Assembly (NCBI RefSeq): GCF_003732545.1
Contig: NZ_AYKF01000143.1
Coordinates: 1 to 64,000 of the forward strand
Source: Salinisphaera orenii subsp. halophila YIM 95161
GTDB taxonomy: Bacteria > Pseudomonadota > Gammaproteobacteria > Nevskiales > Salinisphaeraceae
Direction: 5' to 3'
DNA length: 64,000 nucleotides
Positions within the stretch are counted from its first letter, which is position 1; every line of letters starts with the position of its first letter. Positions 54,391 through 63,324 of the stretch are shown here, piece by piece. The notes beneath the pieces were generated by a model, which was given only the letters and a program-made list of their open reading frames with translations, made no database searches and was not told the DNA's origin. Position numbers and translations under genes: made by a program.

Positions 54391-56176
54391 CGATCGACTC
54401 CTTTCCGAGATAGGCTTCGATCACCGCCTCCTGGCGCACGACGTCCTCCGGCGCGCCCTCGGCAATGACTTCGCCGGAATTGATCACGATCACGCGGTCG
54501 GACAGCGACATGATCGCCTGCATCACATGCTCGATCGCGATAATGCTCACGCCGCTGTCGCGAATGGTCCGAACGAGTTCGATCGCCTCCTGGAGATCGG
54601 CGCGATTGATGCCGGCCATCACCTCGTCGAGCAGCAGCACGCGCGGCTCCATGGCCATCACGCGGGCGATCTCCAGCCGCTTGAGTCCGCCGATCGGCAG
54701 ACCGCGGGCCTCGTCGTCGAGGTAGCGAGCCAGACCCATGCGGTGGGCGATCTCGCGCGCCGACCGGCGCGCATCCGCCACCGCGGGATGCCGGTGGAAC
54801 GCGCCGACCATGATGTTTTCCTCCACCGTCATCGCGGCGAAGGGCTGGACGATCTGGAAGGTCCGCCCGAGCTGAAGGCGGGCGAAATCCCCGGGGCTGG
54901 CCGGCGAATGAAAATGCCCGTCGGCGCCGCGGATCGACACCCGGCCGCTATCCGGCTTGAGAAAGCCCGACAGCATGTTGAACACGGTCGTCTTGCCGGC
55001 CCCGTTCGGCCCGATCACGCCGAGCACCTCGCCTTTCCGGAGCGTCAGCGACACATCGTTGGTCACGTGCAGCCCGCCGAAATGCTTGTCCAGGTGTTCG
55101 GCCTGCAGGACAACATCGCCGATCGGCGCGCGCTGCGCCTGCGTGCGGGTCGGCGCCGGTGGCGTCCCTGCCGCATCCTCGTCACGAGCCGTCTTCCCAG
55201 CGCCGAAGAAACGTGAGAGCACGCTCATCAGCCCGTCGGGCATGAACAGCACGGCGATCACGAGCACGCTGCCGTAGACAAAACCGTGCAGTCCCACCGC
55301 TTCCGCACCCAGCCAGCCGCGGGCCAACTCGGTGACCGGGACCAGCAGGATCGTGCCGACCAACGGCCCGAAAACGGTGCCGATCCCGCCGATGAGCGCG
55401 AACATCGCGATCTGGATCGAGAACGTCAGCGAGAACACCGAGCCCGGCTCGATGAAGGTCAGATACATCGCGTGGAACGTGCCCAGCATGGCCGTCAGCG
55501 CCGCCGATATGGCCACCGCGAGCAGCCGCATCTTTACCGTCCCGATACCGGCGCTGCGGGCGGCCGACTCGCGCTCGCGCGTGGCCACCAGATAGAAGCC
55601 CCAGCGGTGCTGGCGCAGCCCCCAGGCCACCAGCAGCGTGAGCAGCATCAGTCCGAAGGCGATGATCAGTGACGGCAGGCGATCCTGGAAGATCATCCAC
55701 ATCCAGCCGGTCTCCAGCGGCACCATCATGCCGGTGGCACCGCCGGTCACGTCGCTGAAATGAAGCGCGAGCACGCGGAACACCTCGAGAAAGGCGATCG
55801 AGGCCAGCGCGAAGAACGGCCCGTGCAGCCGGAAACAGGGGTAGCTGATCGCCACGGCGACCACCGCCGCGACACCGCCCCCGGCGAACATGCCCAGCCA
55901 CGGCGTGACGCCGGCGTTGACCAGCATCATGCCGACGTAGGCCCCGATGCCGTAGAAGGCCGCGTGGCCCAGCGACAGCTGGCCGGCGTAACCGCCGACG
56001 ATGTTCCAGGCCGTGGACAGACCCGCGAAAATGCAGATCGTGATGAAGATGTGATAGACGAATGCGTCGTCGATGACGACCGGCAGCACGAACAGTGCGG
56101 CGAGCACGCCGGCGAGCGCGGCCGGCGCACGCCATCCGTCACGGTTACGAGGCAGAGACAACGTACGAGTACTCAT
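54374..56176 (-). CDS. Fused LivM permease - LivG ATPase
   Basis: A 600-residue fusion. The first 320 or so residues are a LivM permease (GYAGQLSLGHAAFYGIGAYV, then about eight further spans). A proline-alanine linker follows (DEDAAGTPPAPTRTQAQR, about 330-348), then a LivG ATPase with Walker A GPNGAGKTT, and LLLDEVMAGIN as Walker B. The signature loop reads LPIGGLKRLEIARV, a variation on LSGGQ that is also seen in LivG proteins. There is no internal stop or frameshift, and the fusion is a known but minority layout. Overlap with livF and 10-base spacing to livH show one transcript. Confidence 0.94.
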   Translation of the reverse strand: MSTRTLSLPRNRDGWRAPAALAGVLAALFVLPVVIDDAFVYHIFITICIFAGLSTAWNIVGGYAGQLSLGHAAFYGIGAYVGMMLVNAGVTPWLGMFAGGGVAAVVAVAISYPCFRLHGPFFALASIAFLEVFRVLALHFSDVTGGATGMMVPLETGWMWMIFQDRLPSLIIAFGLMLLTLLVAWGLRQHRWGFYLVATRERESAARSAGIGTVKMRLLAVAISAALTAMLGTFHAMYLTFIEPGSVFSLTFSIQIAMFALIGGIGTVFGPLVGTILLVPVTELARGWLGAEAVGLHGFVYGSVLVIAVLFMPDGLMSVLSRFFGAGKTARDEDAAGTPPAPTRTQAQRAPIGDVVLQAEHLDKHFGGLHVTNDVSLTLRKGEVLGVIGPNGAGKTTVFNMLSGFLKPDSGRVSIRGADGHFHSPASPGDFARLQLGRTFQIVQPFAAMTVEENIMVGAFHRHPAVADARRSAREIAHRMGLARYLDDEARGLPIGGLKRLEIARVMAMEPRVLLLDEVMAGINRADLQEAIELVRTIRDSGVSIIAIEHVMQAIMSLSDRVIVINSGEVIAEGAPEDVVRQEAVIEAYLGKESIDAAAQ

Positions 56177-56186
56177 GATCGGCCAC

Positions 56187-57071
56187 TCACGGGGAGACGT
56201 GGGAAAGATTGCGCCGGGCGCCGAACAGTCCGGACGGCCGGAAGATCAGTACCAGCAAAAAGATGCCGAAGACCGCGACTTCCTTGAGATCCGAGCCGAG
56301 GTAGTAGCCGGCGAAGGCGTCGACCAGCCCGATCACCAGCGCCGCGATGAACGCGCCGGTGATGCTGCCGAGGCCGCCCATGACGACCACCACGAAGGCG
56401 ATCAGCACGAAGTAGGTCCCGATGGTCGGCGAAGCCGGGTACAGGGGCGCCACCAGCGTCGCCGCCACGCCCACGCAGGCCGCGCCGAGACCGAAGGTCA
56501 GCACATAGACCCGCGAGACGTTGATGCCCATGAGCCGGGCCGCGGCACGGTTCTGGGCGGTCGCACGAATCGCCCGCCCCGGACGGGTGCGCGTCAGCAG
56601 CAGATGCAGCCCGACCACGAGCACGATGGAGCTGAAGAAGATCACCAGCTGCCCGGTGAGCACGCCGACCGTGCCGACCCCGACGCTGTGGCGCAGCCCT
56701 GACGACGGCGTGTTGGCGATATCCGCGCCGAAAATTAGCAGCGCCAGATTGATCAGCGCGATCGACAGACCGACGGTCGCGAAGATCTGGACATGTTCGT
56801 CCGAATTGCGAAGCCGCTCGATCACGAGCTTCTGTGTCAGCGCGCCCATGACGAACAGCGCCGGTACCACTAGCAGCAGGCTTGCATACGGATGCACGCC
56901 AAGCTGGGTCGTGATGAGATAGACGATGTACATCCCCACCATCAGGAACTCGCCGTGCGCGAAGTTGATGACGCGGGTGATGCCGAATATCAGCGTGAGC
57001 CCCACGCTGATCATGGCGTACAGCCCCCCGAGCATGAGCCCGTTGGCCGTTATCTGCAGAACGGTTTCCAT
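56187..57071 (-). CDS. livH: ABC transporter permease, LivH type
   Basis: A 294-residue membrane protein with about eight spans. The LivH opening is clear (ITANGLMLGGLYAMISVGLT then LIFGITRVINFAHGEFLMVG). Near the middle RAIRATAQNRAAARLMGINV is the loop that docks the ATPase (EAA-like). It follows the binding-protein gene after a strong stem-loop, and its GGGG ribosome site forms part of a second small hairpin (57078-57090). Confidence 0.94.
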   Translation of the reverse strand: METVLQITANGLMLGGLYAMISVGLTLIFGITRVINFAHGEFLMVGMYIVYLITTQLGVHPYASLLLVVPALFVMGALTQKLVIERLRNSDEHVQIFATVGLSIALINLALLIFGADIANTPSSGLRHSVGVGTVGVLTGQLVIFFSSIVLVVGLHLLLTRTRPGRAIRATAQNRAAARLMGINVSRVYVLTFGLGAACVGVAATLVAPLYPASPTIGTYFVLIAFVVVVMGGLGSITGAFIAALVIGLVDAFAGYYLGSDLKEVAVFGIFLLVLIFRPSGLFGARRNLSHVSP

Positions 57072-57089
57072 GATCGACCCCGAAAAGGG

Positions 57090-57115
57090 GCCGGAGCCTG
57101 CGCACAGGCTCCGGC
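57090..57115 (-). other. Intergenic stem-loop between livJ and livH
   Basis: GCCGGAGCCTG pairs perfectly over 11 bp with CAGGCTCCGGC, with a four-base loop (CGCA), 8 bases after the binding-protein stop. It lacks a U tract. It is likely to stabilise the upstream message and limit expression of the permease genes. Confidence 0.75.
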
Positions 57116-57123
57116 GAATGACG

Positions 57124-58347
57124 CTAGTCCTGGAGTTTCAGCTCGGAGACCGCGGCCTCTTCCGGGAACACGGTCACCAGTTCACCGTCCTGCCACTGCA
57201 TGCCCATCATCTTGGCGCGGGTGTTCTGGTTGTTCTCGCCGAACTTCACCCCGTAACCGGCAGCGGTCTCGCCCATGGGGATGTCTATGGCATCGACGGC
57301 CTCCCGGATCTCGTCCGGTCCGAAGCCGTCGGCGTCGTCGATGGCGTGCAGCAGGGCCATCGCACCGGCGTAGTTGTTCAGCGAATGACCCGACCGCGGG
57401 GCACTGTCGTACTTGGCCTTGTAGTCCTCGACGAACTCCTTCACGCCCGGAGCGAACTCGGGATTGACGTTGTACTGCGTGAAGTCGGCATCGAGAACGC
57501 CCTCGATCACATCCGCGCCGACCGCCTCGGCCGTGGGCTCCATGGAGTAGCCACCGCCACCGCCGATGATCGCCTTCGGGTCGTAGTTCTCCTCGTCGGC
57601 CTGCCGCAGGAACAGCACCGAGTCGTTCTGATAGGAGGTCTGCAGAACGACATCCACGTTCTTTTCCTTAAGCCGGAGCACGATCGACGACATGTCGACG
57701 GTCGAGGCCGGATAGGCCTGTTCGGCGACGACGTTGAGGCCGGCCTCCTCGGCGTACTTGTTCTCGAACTCGGCGACGGAGCTGCCGTAGCTCGAATCCT
57801 CGTGGATGATGCCGATGCGCAGCTCCTCCGGATCCTTGTCGAGCTCGGGCGCGACCGACTCCACGATCATGTCGACGATAGTTCGCGCCATGTCCTTGGC
57901 GGTCGGATTGGTTCGGTACAGATAGGCCAGATCGCGACCGGTCACCTTCTCGGCGACCGCACCCAGTTCGAAATAGGGAATCCGGCTGAGCTCGGCGACC
58001 TGGCTGGCCGCGATCGACCGGGACGAGGAATAGGTGCCGAAGATCGCCTTGACGCCCTCGCGTGCGATCAGCCGACGCGCTTCGCCGATCGCCTGGTTGT
58101 TGTCCACGGCATCGCCCTTGACGAGGGTCACCTGCTCGCCCTGCACGCCGCCTTCGCTGTTGATCTGATCGACGGCGAGTTCAAGCCCGCGCGCGCTCTC
58201 CTCGCCGAGCAGCGCCAGCTGGCCGCTGAACGGATAGAGCGCGCCGAACTTCACCTCGGCGTGGGCGGCCCCCGCCCCCGCGCCCAGGGCGAGCGCGCTG
58301 GTCAGGCCGATCGCGGCGTATCGGAACATGGATCGTGATTTCGACAT
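57124..58347 (-). CDS. ABC transporter substrate-binding protein, LivJ type
   Basis: A 407-residue periplasmic protein with a signal peptide ending ...AGAGAAHAE (about residue 30). The HAAT fold marks are GALYPFSGQLALLGEESARG, VKAIFGTYSSSRSIAASQVA and RTNPTAKDMA. The start at 58347 is preferred, because GGAG is 6 bases before it; the ATG at 58353 directly follows that site. The Ser-rich binding loop YSSSRSIA fits a ligand with a carboxylate. The gene is between the ThDP enzyme and livH, 60 bases after the former. Confidence 0.93.
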   Translation of the reverse strand: MSKSRSMFRYAAIGLTSALALGAGAGAAHAEVKFGALYPFSGQLALLGEESARGLELAVDQINSEGGVQGEQVTLVKGDAVDNNQAIGEARRLIAREGVKAIFGTYSSSRSIAASQVAELSRIPYFELGAVAEKVTGRDLAYLYRTNPTAKDMARTIVDMIVESVAPELDKDPEELRIGIIHEDSSYGSSVAEFENKYAEEAGLNVVAEQAYPASTVDMSSIVLRLKEKNVDVVLQTSYQNDSVLFLRQADEENYDPKAIIGGGGGYSMEPTAEAVGADVIEGVLDADFTQYNVNPEFAPGVKEFVEDYKAKYDSAPRSGHSLNNYAGAMALLHAIDDADGFGPDEIREAVDAIDIPMGETAAGYGVKFGENNQNTRAKMMGMQWQDGELVTVFPEEAAVSELKLQD

Positions 58348-58407
58348 GGTCATCTCCTCATTTTCTCGGGAACGTGCCGCCTTCAGGCGGGCGGCTACAG
58401 CGGTTGA

Positions 58408-60147
58408 TCAGATCGGCAGATCGAGGTTCGGGCTGTCCTTGAAGCTGGTGATCGGCGGATAGGCGCGCTCATCGGTCACGACGTCGATGACCGTCACGGC
58501 CGTCGACGCCAGCCCCCGCTCGAGCGCGGCGCGATAGTCGGCCGGGTCCTCCACGCGTATGCCCTCACAGCCGCAGGCCCGCGCGATCGCGGCATGGTCG
58601 ACCGCCGTGAATTCGCAGACATCGGTGTAATCGCCGTGCAGCACCTGCTCGGAGTGCTTCTGATAACCCAGGATCTGGTTGTTGAGCACCGTGATCGTGA
58701 CCGGCAGCCCCATGCGCCGTGCGGTTTCGAGCTCCGCCCAGACGTGGGCGAAGCCGCCATCACCGGTCAGACAGAACACGGGCGCCTCCGGCCGGGCCGC
58801 CTTGGCGCCGAGCGCGAACGGAACGCCCCAACCCAGGCCGGCAAGGCCACGCGGCGTGACGAAGCGGCTGCCCGCCCTGCGGGAGGTCAGGAAGTTGGCG
58901 ACCCAGATCGAGGCATAGCTGGCATCCGCGACGACCAGCGTCTCCGGCGTCAGCACGGCGTCGAGATCGCGCATGAGGCGTTCGGGCCGGGTCGGCCGAG
59001 CCTCCATGTCCACCAGCGATGCCAGATCGCTGCTCCACGCCGCCCGGGCCTCGCCGATGCGGGTCTCCAGCTGTTCGCGGGCCTGCTCGCGAGCGGACAG
59101 ATCGGCCGCGGCGAGCCCGCGGTTCAGCGCCTGCAGGGTCAGGCGGGCGTCGCCGACCAGGCGCAGGGCTTCGTAGTTGCGGCCGACTTCCTGCGCGTCG
59201 ATATCCAGATGAATATAACGGGCATTGTCCGGATACAGCGACCAGCTGTCGGTCCCGTTCTGGTTCGTGCGATTGCCGATCAGCAGAATGACGTCGGCTT
59301 CCGTCACCAGCGAACGCAGCGGCGCGGTGCGGCCGCGCTTGCCCATGAAATAGCCGACCACGCCGACCGACAACGGGTGCTGTTCGTCCACAGCGCCCTT
59401 GCCCATGGCGGTCGTGGCGACGGGGAAGCCGAGCGCCTGCAGCTCGGCCAGCGCGTCACAGGCCTTCGAGCCGTGCACGCCGCCGCCGGCGATGATCAGC
59501 GGGCGTTGCGCGCCGGCGAGCAGGTCGACGGCTTCGCTGACGCGATCCGGATCGGCCACGCTCCGATCCAGCGGATAGGTGCCGAGATCGGCCTGCCGCG
59601 CCCTGGCGGGCCCGGGGAGTTCGTCGTCGAGCACGTCCACGGGTACCAGCAGCACGGCCGGCCCGCCGCGCCCGGAGGCGGCCGCGGTGAACGCCATATC
59701 GACGTAGTCGTCGATGCGCTCGGCCTGATTGACACGCCGCACCCACTTGCTGACGCCCTTGAACAGTTCGAGGTGGTCCAGTTCCTGGAACGCGTTGCGA
59801 TCGGTGTTGGAGCGCGCGACGTCCTGGACGATGGCGACCATCGGCGTGGATGCGGTCAGCGCCTCCCCCAGACCGGCCACCAGCAACGTGGCCGCCGGCC
59901 CGTTCTGAGCCGCGACGACCGACACGCGCCCGGACACCCGGGCGTAGGCGTCCGCCATCGCCGCCCCGGCGTTCTCGGTGCGATACCCGATCTGGCGGAT
60001 GCCGTAGTCGGGCCCGGCGAGAAAGAGCTTCGACGGAATGCTCTGGCCGAATATCTCCGTGACGCCGTGGCGTGCCAGTGCCGCCGCGAGGCGCTGGGCG
60101 CCCGTTTTCGTGTTCGACTCGTTCCGGCTCGACGCACCTGTATCCAT
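58408..60147 (-). CDS. Thiamine-diphosphate enzyme, acetolactate-synthase-like
   Basis: A 579-residue enzyme with three ThDP-family domains. The N-terminal domain has catalytic Glu58 (RTENAGAAMADAYAR), a central FAD/regulatory-type domain covers about 195-330, and the C-terminal domain holds the Mg-ThDP motif GDGGFAHVWAELETARRM ending in NN. It lacks the marks of biosynthetic IlvB with its small subunit, which is also absent here. It would form or break a carbon-carbon bond of a 2-oxo acid, acyloin or diketone. Operon context favours cleavage in a catabolic pathway. A sulfoacetaldehyde acetyltransferase role is less likely from the N-terminal sequence. Confidence 0.88.
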   Translation of the reverse strand: MDTGASSRNESNTKTGAQRLAAALARHGVTEIFGQSIPSKLFLAGPDYGIRQIGYRTENAGAAMADAYARVSGRVSVVAAQNGPAATLLVAGLGEALTASTPMVAIVQDVARSNTDRNAFQELDHLELFKGVSKWVRRVNQAERIDDYVDMAFTAAASGRGGPAVLLVPVDVLDDELPGPARARQADLGTYPLDRSVADPDRVSEAVDLLAGAQRPLIIAGGGVHGSKACDALAELQALGFPVATTAMGKGAVDEQHPLSVGVVGYFMGKRGRTAPLRSLVTEADVILLIGNRTNQNGTDSWSLYPDNARYIHLDIDAQEVGRNYEALRLVGDARLTLQALNRGLAAADLSAREQAREQLETRIGEARAAWSSDLASLVDMEARPTRPERLMRDLDAVLTPETLVVADASYASIWVANFLTSRRAGSRFVTPRGLAGLGWGVPFALGAKAARPEAPVFCLTGDGGFAHVWAELETARRMGLPVTITVLNNQILGYQKHSEQVLHGDYTDVCEFTAVDHAAIARACGCEGIRVEDPADYRAALERGLASTAVTVIDVVTDERAYPPITSFKDSPNLDLPI

Positions 60148-60195
60148 TCTCGATCTCCTCTTTTTTCGATCTTCGCTGTGGCAGAACGCGCGTCG

Positions 60196-61209
60196 TCAGC
60201 CGGCCGCCAGCGTCTCGAGCACGACCTTGCCGATATGGGGCGCGTCCATGCGCTCGTGCGCGGCCACCACATCGGCCAGCGCGTAGGTCGAATCGATGAC
60301 CGGACGGCAGCGGCCCTCGGCCCAGAGGGGCGTCGCGAAGTCCGCGAGTGCCGCCGCGATTTCCGCCTTGGCCTCGACGCTGCGCGCCCGCAGCGTCGAG
60401 CCCGTGAAGGTGACCCGCTTGGGCATGAGATGACGCAGATCGATGGTGGCTTGCGGGCCCTGCATCAGCGCGATCTGAACGAGGCGCCCGTCCACGGCCA
60501 CGACCTGCAGATTGCGATCGACATAGTCTCCGGCGACCATGTCCAGCACCACATCCACGCCGCGGCCGTCGGTGCGGTCGTGGATCTCGGAGACGAAATC
60601 GACCGCCCGGTAATTCAGCGCCACCTCGGCACCCAGTGTCCGGCAGCGCTCGCACTTGTCCTCGCTGCCCGCGGTGACGTAGACCGTGGCCCCGCGCGCC
60701 ACGGCGAGCTGAATCGCGGTGGTGCCGATGCCGGAGCTGCCGCCATGGACCAGCAGCGTCTCGCCGGCCTTCAATCCGCCGCGCTCGAACACGTTCGTCC
60801 AGACGGTGAAGAAGGTCTCGGGAACCGCGGCCGCCTCCACCATCGAGAAGCCCTCGGGCACCGACAGCGCGTTGCGTTCGTCGACCACCGCGTATTCGCT
60901 GTAGCCGCCGCTGGCGACCAGCGCCATGACCCGGTCGCCGACGGCGAAGCGCTCGACGCCGTCAGCCACGGCCACCACCTCGCCGGCGATCTCCAGCCCG
61001 AGCACGTCGTTGGCGCCCGGCGGCGGCGGATAGTTGCCCATGCGCTGCATCACGTCGGGCCGATTGACGCCGGCCGCCGCCACCCGTACGAGCAGTTCGC
61101 GCCCCGCCGGCCGCGGCACCGGCCGGGATTCGGTTCTCAGCGCCGACGGCCCGCCCGGCTCCGGCGCAGTGACGACGGTCATGGTCTCGGGCAAGGCTGC
61201 AGCGTTCAT
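60196..61209 (-). CDS. Quinone oxidoreductase-like (zeta-crystallin/PIG3) MDR protein
   Basis: A 337-residue medium-chain reductase without zinc ligands. Markers: VAAAGVNRPDVMQRMGNYPP, GLEIAGEVVAV, LLVHGGSSGIGTTAIQLAVA as the NADPH loop, and RGVDVVLDMVAGDYVDRNL. This fits the PIG3/QOR branch that reduces quinones or alkenals with NADPH. It overlaps the alcohol dehydrogenase gene by four bases (ATGA) and precedes the ThDP enzyme by 48. A role in detoxifying an unsaturated intermediate is plausible. Confidence 0.92.
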   Translation of the reverse strand: MNAAALPETMTVVTAPEPGGPSALRTESRPVPRPAGRELLVRVAAAGVNRPDVMQRMGNYPPPPGANDVLGLEIAGEVVAVADGVERFAVGDRVMALVASGGYSEYAVVDERNALSVPEGFSMVEAAAVPETFFTVWTNVFERGGLKAGETLLVHGGSSGIGTTAIQLAVARGATVYVTAGSEDKCERCRTLGAEVALNYRAVDFVSEIHDRTDGRGVDVVLDMVAGDYVDRNLQVVAVDGRLVQIALMQGPQATIDLRHLMPKRVTFTGSTLRARSVEAKAEIAAALADFATPLWAEGRCRPVIDSTYALADVVAAHERMDAPHIGKVVLETLAAG

Positions 61210-62246
61210 GCGGTCTCCGGCTTGAGCAGAATCTTCATCGCGTCGCGGTTTCGGGCCCGCTCGAACCCATCGATCGCATCCGCCAGCGGGAGGCGATCGG
61301 TGATCATTTCGGACAGGCGTTCTCCGTGCTCGGCGAGTACCGCGAGCACACGCGGCCATGCCGCGGCCTTCGTGTCATGTGCCGCCCGCAGCTGCTTCTT
61401 GTCGCGCACGAGCTGCGTGAGCGGGATCTCGATCGGCTGGCTGTGAATGCCGGCGACGACCAGGATGCCGCTCGATCTCAGCGCGGCGAGCCCCTGATGA
61501 ACGGAATCGACGACGCCGGTCGCCTCGATGACGCGATCGACCGGCCGGCCGAAGACGCGCTCTACGGCGTCGGCCAACGGCTCGTCGGCCAGGTCGACGC
61601 AATGTTCGACGCCCATCCGGCGGGCCAGCGCGAGCCGACCGCTGTCGTGCAGCCCGGCCAGGAGCACCGGCGCGCAGCCGCGGTGCTGGGCCAGCCAGGC
61701 CAGCGCCACACCGATGGGCCCCGGGCCCAGTACCACCACGGCGTCGCCGGCCGCGCATTCGCCGACGTCCAGCGCATTCTCGGCGATCGACAGCGGCTCG
61801 CTGAGCGCAGCCAGATCGAGATCCAGGCCCTCGGGCAGCCGATAGCAGTTGCCGGCGGGCACGTTGACGCGGGCGGCGAAGCCACCGTCGATGTGCAGGC
61901 CGATGACTTCGCGCGCCTGACAGTCCTGGGGCCGCTCGGCGCGACAGTGGAAACAGTCGCCGCAGGCGGTCGTGGGCCAGGCGGTGACGCGGTCGCCGAC
62001 GCGAAACGACGTCGTGGCGCTGCCCGCCGCGGCGACGGTACCGGCGAATTCGTGGCCCAGCGTGACCGGCAGCCGGTCGTGCATGAACTCGTAGCCGGGC
62101 GTCGACTCGTAGACGTGCAGATCGCTGCCGCAGATGCCCGTGGCAGCGATCTCGATCTGAACCTCGTGGGCCGCCGGCGGGCCCGGCTCGTCCACCTCGA
62201 CGACGTCCAGCCCGAACGCGGTGCTCGTCTTGCGCAACGCCAGCAT
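61206..62246 (-). CDS. Zinc-dependent alcohol (polyol-type) dehydrogenase
   Basis: A 346-residue MDR alcohol dehydrogenase. Catalytic zinc residues are Cys in GICGSDLH and His-Glu in GHEFAG; the four structural-zinc cysteines are in CGDCFHCRAERPQDC. The cofactor loop is VVLGPGPIGVALAWLAQHRG. The overall style fits the sorbitol/threonine/idonate dehydrogenase branch, which oxidises secondary alcohols with NAD. It is the first gene of the operon; AGGAGAAG precedes the ATG at 62246, and the regulator diverges 168 bases away. It probably catalyses the first oxidation of the imported alcohol. Confidence 0.92.
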   Translation of the reverse strand: MLALRKTSTAFGLDVVEVDEPGPPAAHEVQIEIAATGICGSDLHVYESTPGYEFMHDRLPVTLGHEFAGTVAAAGSATTSFRVGDRVTAWPTTACGDCFHCRAERPQDCQAREVIGLHIDGGFAARVNVPAGNCYRLPEGLDLDLAALSEPLSIAENALDVGECAAGDAVVVLGPGPIGVALAWLAQHRGCAPVLLAGLHDSGRLALARRMGVEHCVDLADEPLADAVERVFGRPVDRVIEATGVVDSVHQGLAALRSSGILVVAGIHSQPIEIPLTQLVRDKKQLRAAHDTKAAAWPRVLAVLAEHGERLSEMITDRLPLADAIDGFERARNRDAMKILLKPETA

Positions 62247-62414
62247 CACTTCTCCTCTGTCCTCGCTTTGCCGACGGCCGCTTGTATCGGTTTCTGTCTT
62301 CGCGTCCGGCCGTCGCATAATCGGATTGAGTACAACCCGATGTTCGTTACATGTAATTTGTTATAACGAATACTGAATAACAACTTCTCACTCTGTCAAC
62401 CCGCGCCCTCGCTT
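62247..62414. promoter_or_regulatory. Divergent promoter/operator region of the catabolic operon
   Basis: A distinctly A+T-rich island. It contains an inverted repeat TTCGTTA/TAACGAA (62343-62349 and 62364-62370, 14-base spacer) and an inner palindrome GTTATAAC (62360-62367) with ACATGT at 62349-62354. These are the kind of small dyads bound by FCD-type GntR proteins. Promoters for the operon and for the regulator must both lie here. Confidence 0.6.
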
Positions 62415-63122
62415 ATGGAAACCGACACCACCCGAAAGCTTTCACAGGTCACCAAGAACAACCTCAGCGATCTGGCCTATCAGCAGCTGCGACGCGCGCT
62501 CATGCGCAGCGAACTGCCGCCCGGCGAGCGCCTGCGTCTGCGGCCGCTGTCCAAGCATCTCGGGATCAGCGCGACACCGATCCGCGAAGCCCTGATCCGG
62601 CTGGTCTCGGAGAACGCGCTGAAACTCGACGCCAGAGGCACCGCCGTCGTGCCGCTGCTCAAGCTGGCCGAGCTTCGCGAGATTCAGTCACTGCGGATCA
62701 TGCTCGAGGGCGAGGCCGGCACGCAGGCCGCCCAGCGCATCACGTCGGCCGAACTGGAGGCACTACGGGCGATTCAGCACGAGATCGCCGACTGCCATGC
62801 GACAGAGGATTTCGACCGCGCATTGCTGCTCAACGAAAAGTTTCACTTCGGGGTGATCACGGCGAGCGGCATGCCGATCAACTATCAGATCCTCGAGACG
62901 CTCTGGATGCGCTGCGGGCCGATACTCAGCCATCTCTACGACACCGGAAACTTCAGCTGGGCGGTGCATCCGCACGATGTCGTGCTGGAAGGGCTGGAAA
63001 CACAGGACGGCGCCATGGTGCGCGAGGCGATCCGACGCGACATCATCGAGGGCGGCCAGAGCCTGATCGATTATCTCTCCGCCCAGGAGAATCCGCCGAT
63101 GGCGCGTCGGGCCAGTCGCTGA
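62415..63122 (+). CDS. GntR-family regulator, FCD (FadR-C-terminal) type
   Basis: A 235-residue transcription factor. The winged helix covers about 15-80 (LAYQQLRRALMRSELPPGER, HLGISATPIREALIRLVSEN). The all-helical FCD ligand domain covers about 85-225, with metal-type residues in NEKFHFGVI and a His cluster near VHPHDVVL. It is divergent from the operon it presumably represses, with small dyads in the shared promoter region. In such systems the inducer is usually the substrate or an early acid intermediate. Confidence 0.92.
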   Translation: METDTTRKLSQVTKNNLSDLAYQQLRRALMRSELPPGERLRLRPLSKHLGISATPIREALIRLVSENALKLDARGTAVVPLLKLAELREIQSLRIMLEGEAGTQAAQRITSAELEALRAIQHEIADCHATEDFDRALLLNEKFHFGVITASGMPINYQILETLWMRCGPILSHLYDTGNFSWAVHPHDVVLEGLETQDGAMVREAIRRDIIEGGQSLIDYLSAQENPPMARRASR

Positions 63123-63324
63123 AGCACGGCGATCGACCGCAGCGGCCCGTGAGGACGCAACCTCGCCCGGCCCTGTCTCGCAAGGATTTAATAAGTCCGG
63201 CCGGTTCGAGGCGGCGCAGCCGGCCGCCTCCCAGCGAACCGCGCCGACCCATGCCATCGCGGCCCGGCCGCCACCCGACGACTGCCTTGTCGAGCGCGCC
63301 GAGCGTGACGGCCGATCCGCGGCT

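Noticed and set aside
58408-60147. Sulfoacetaldehyde acetyltransferase (Xsc), which would have completed a sulfonate pathway
   Set aside because: The N-terminal active-site region and the surrounding genes fit a general acetolactate-synthase-like enzyme better; no phosphotransacetylase gene is adjacent.
58594-61446. A 950-codon open frame on the plus strand opposite the ThDP enzyme and reductase genes
   Set aside because: It is antisense to strongly conserved genes, has no family similarity and no ribosome site. Long antisense frames are expected in such GC-rich coding DNA. The same applies to the long frames opposite deaD (21337-23460), the desaturase (246-1262) and the symporter (49734-50804).
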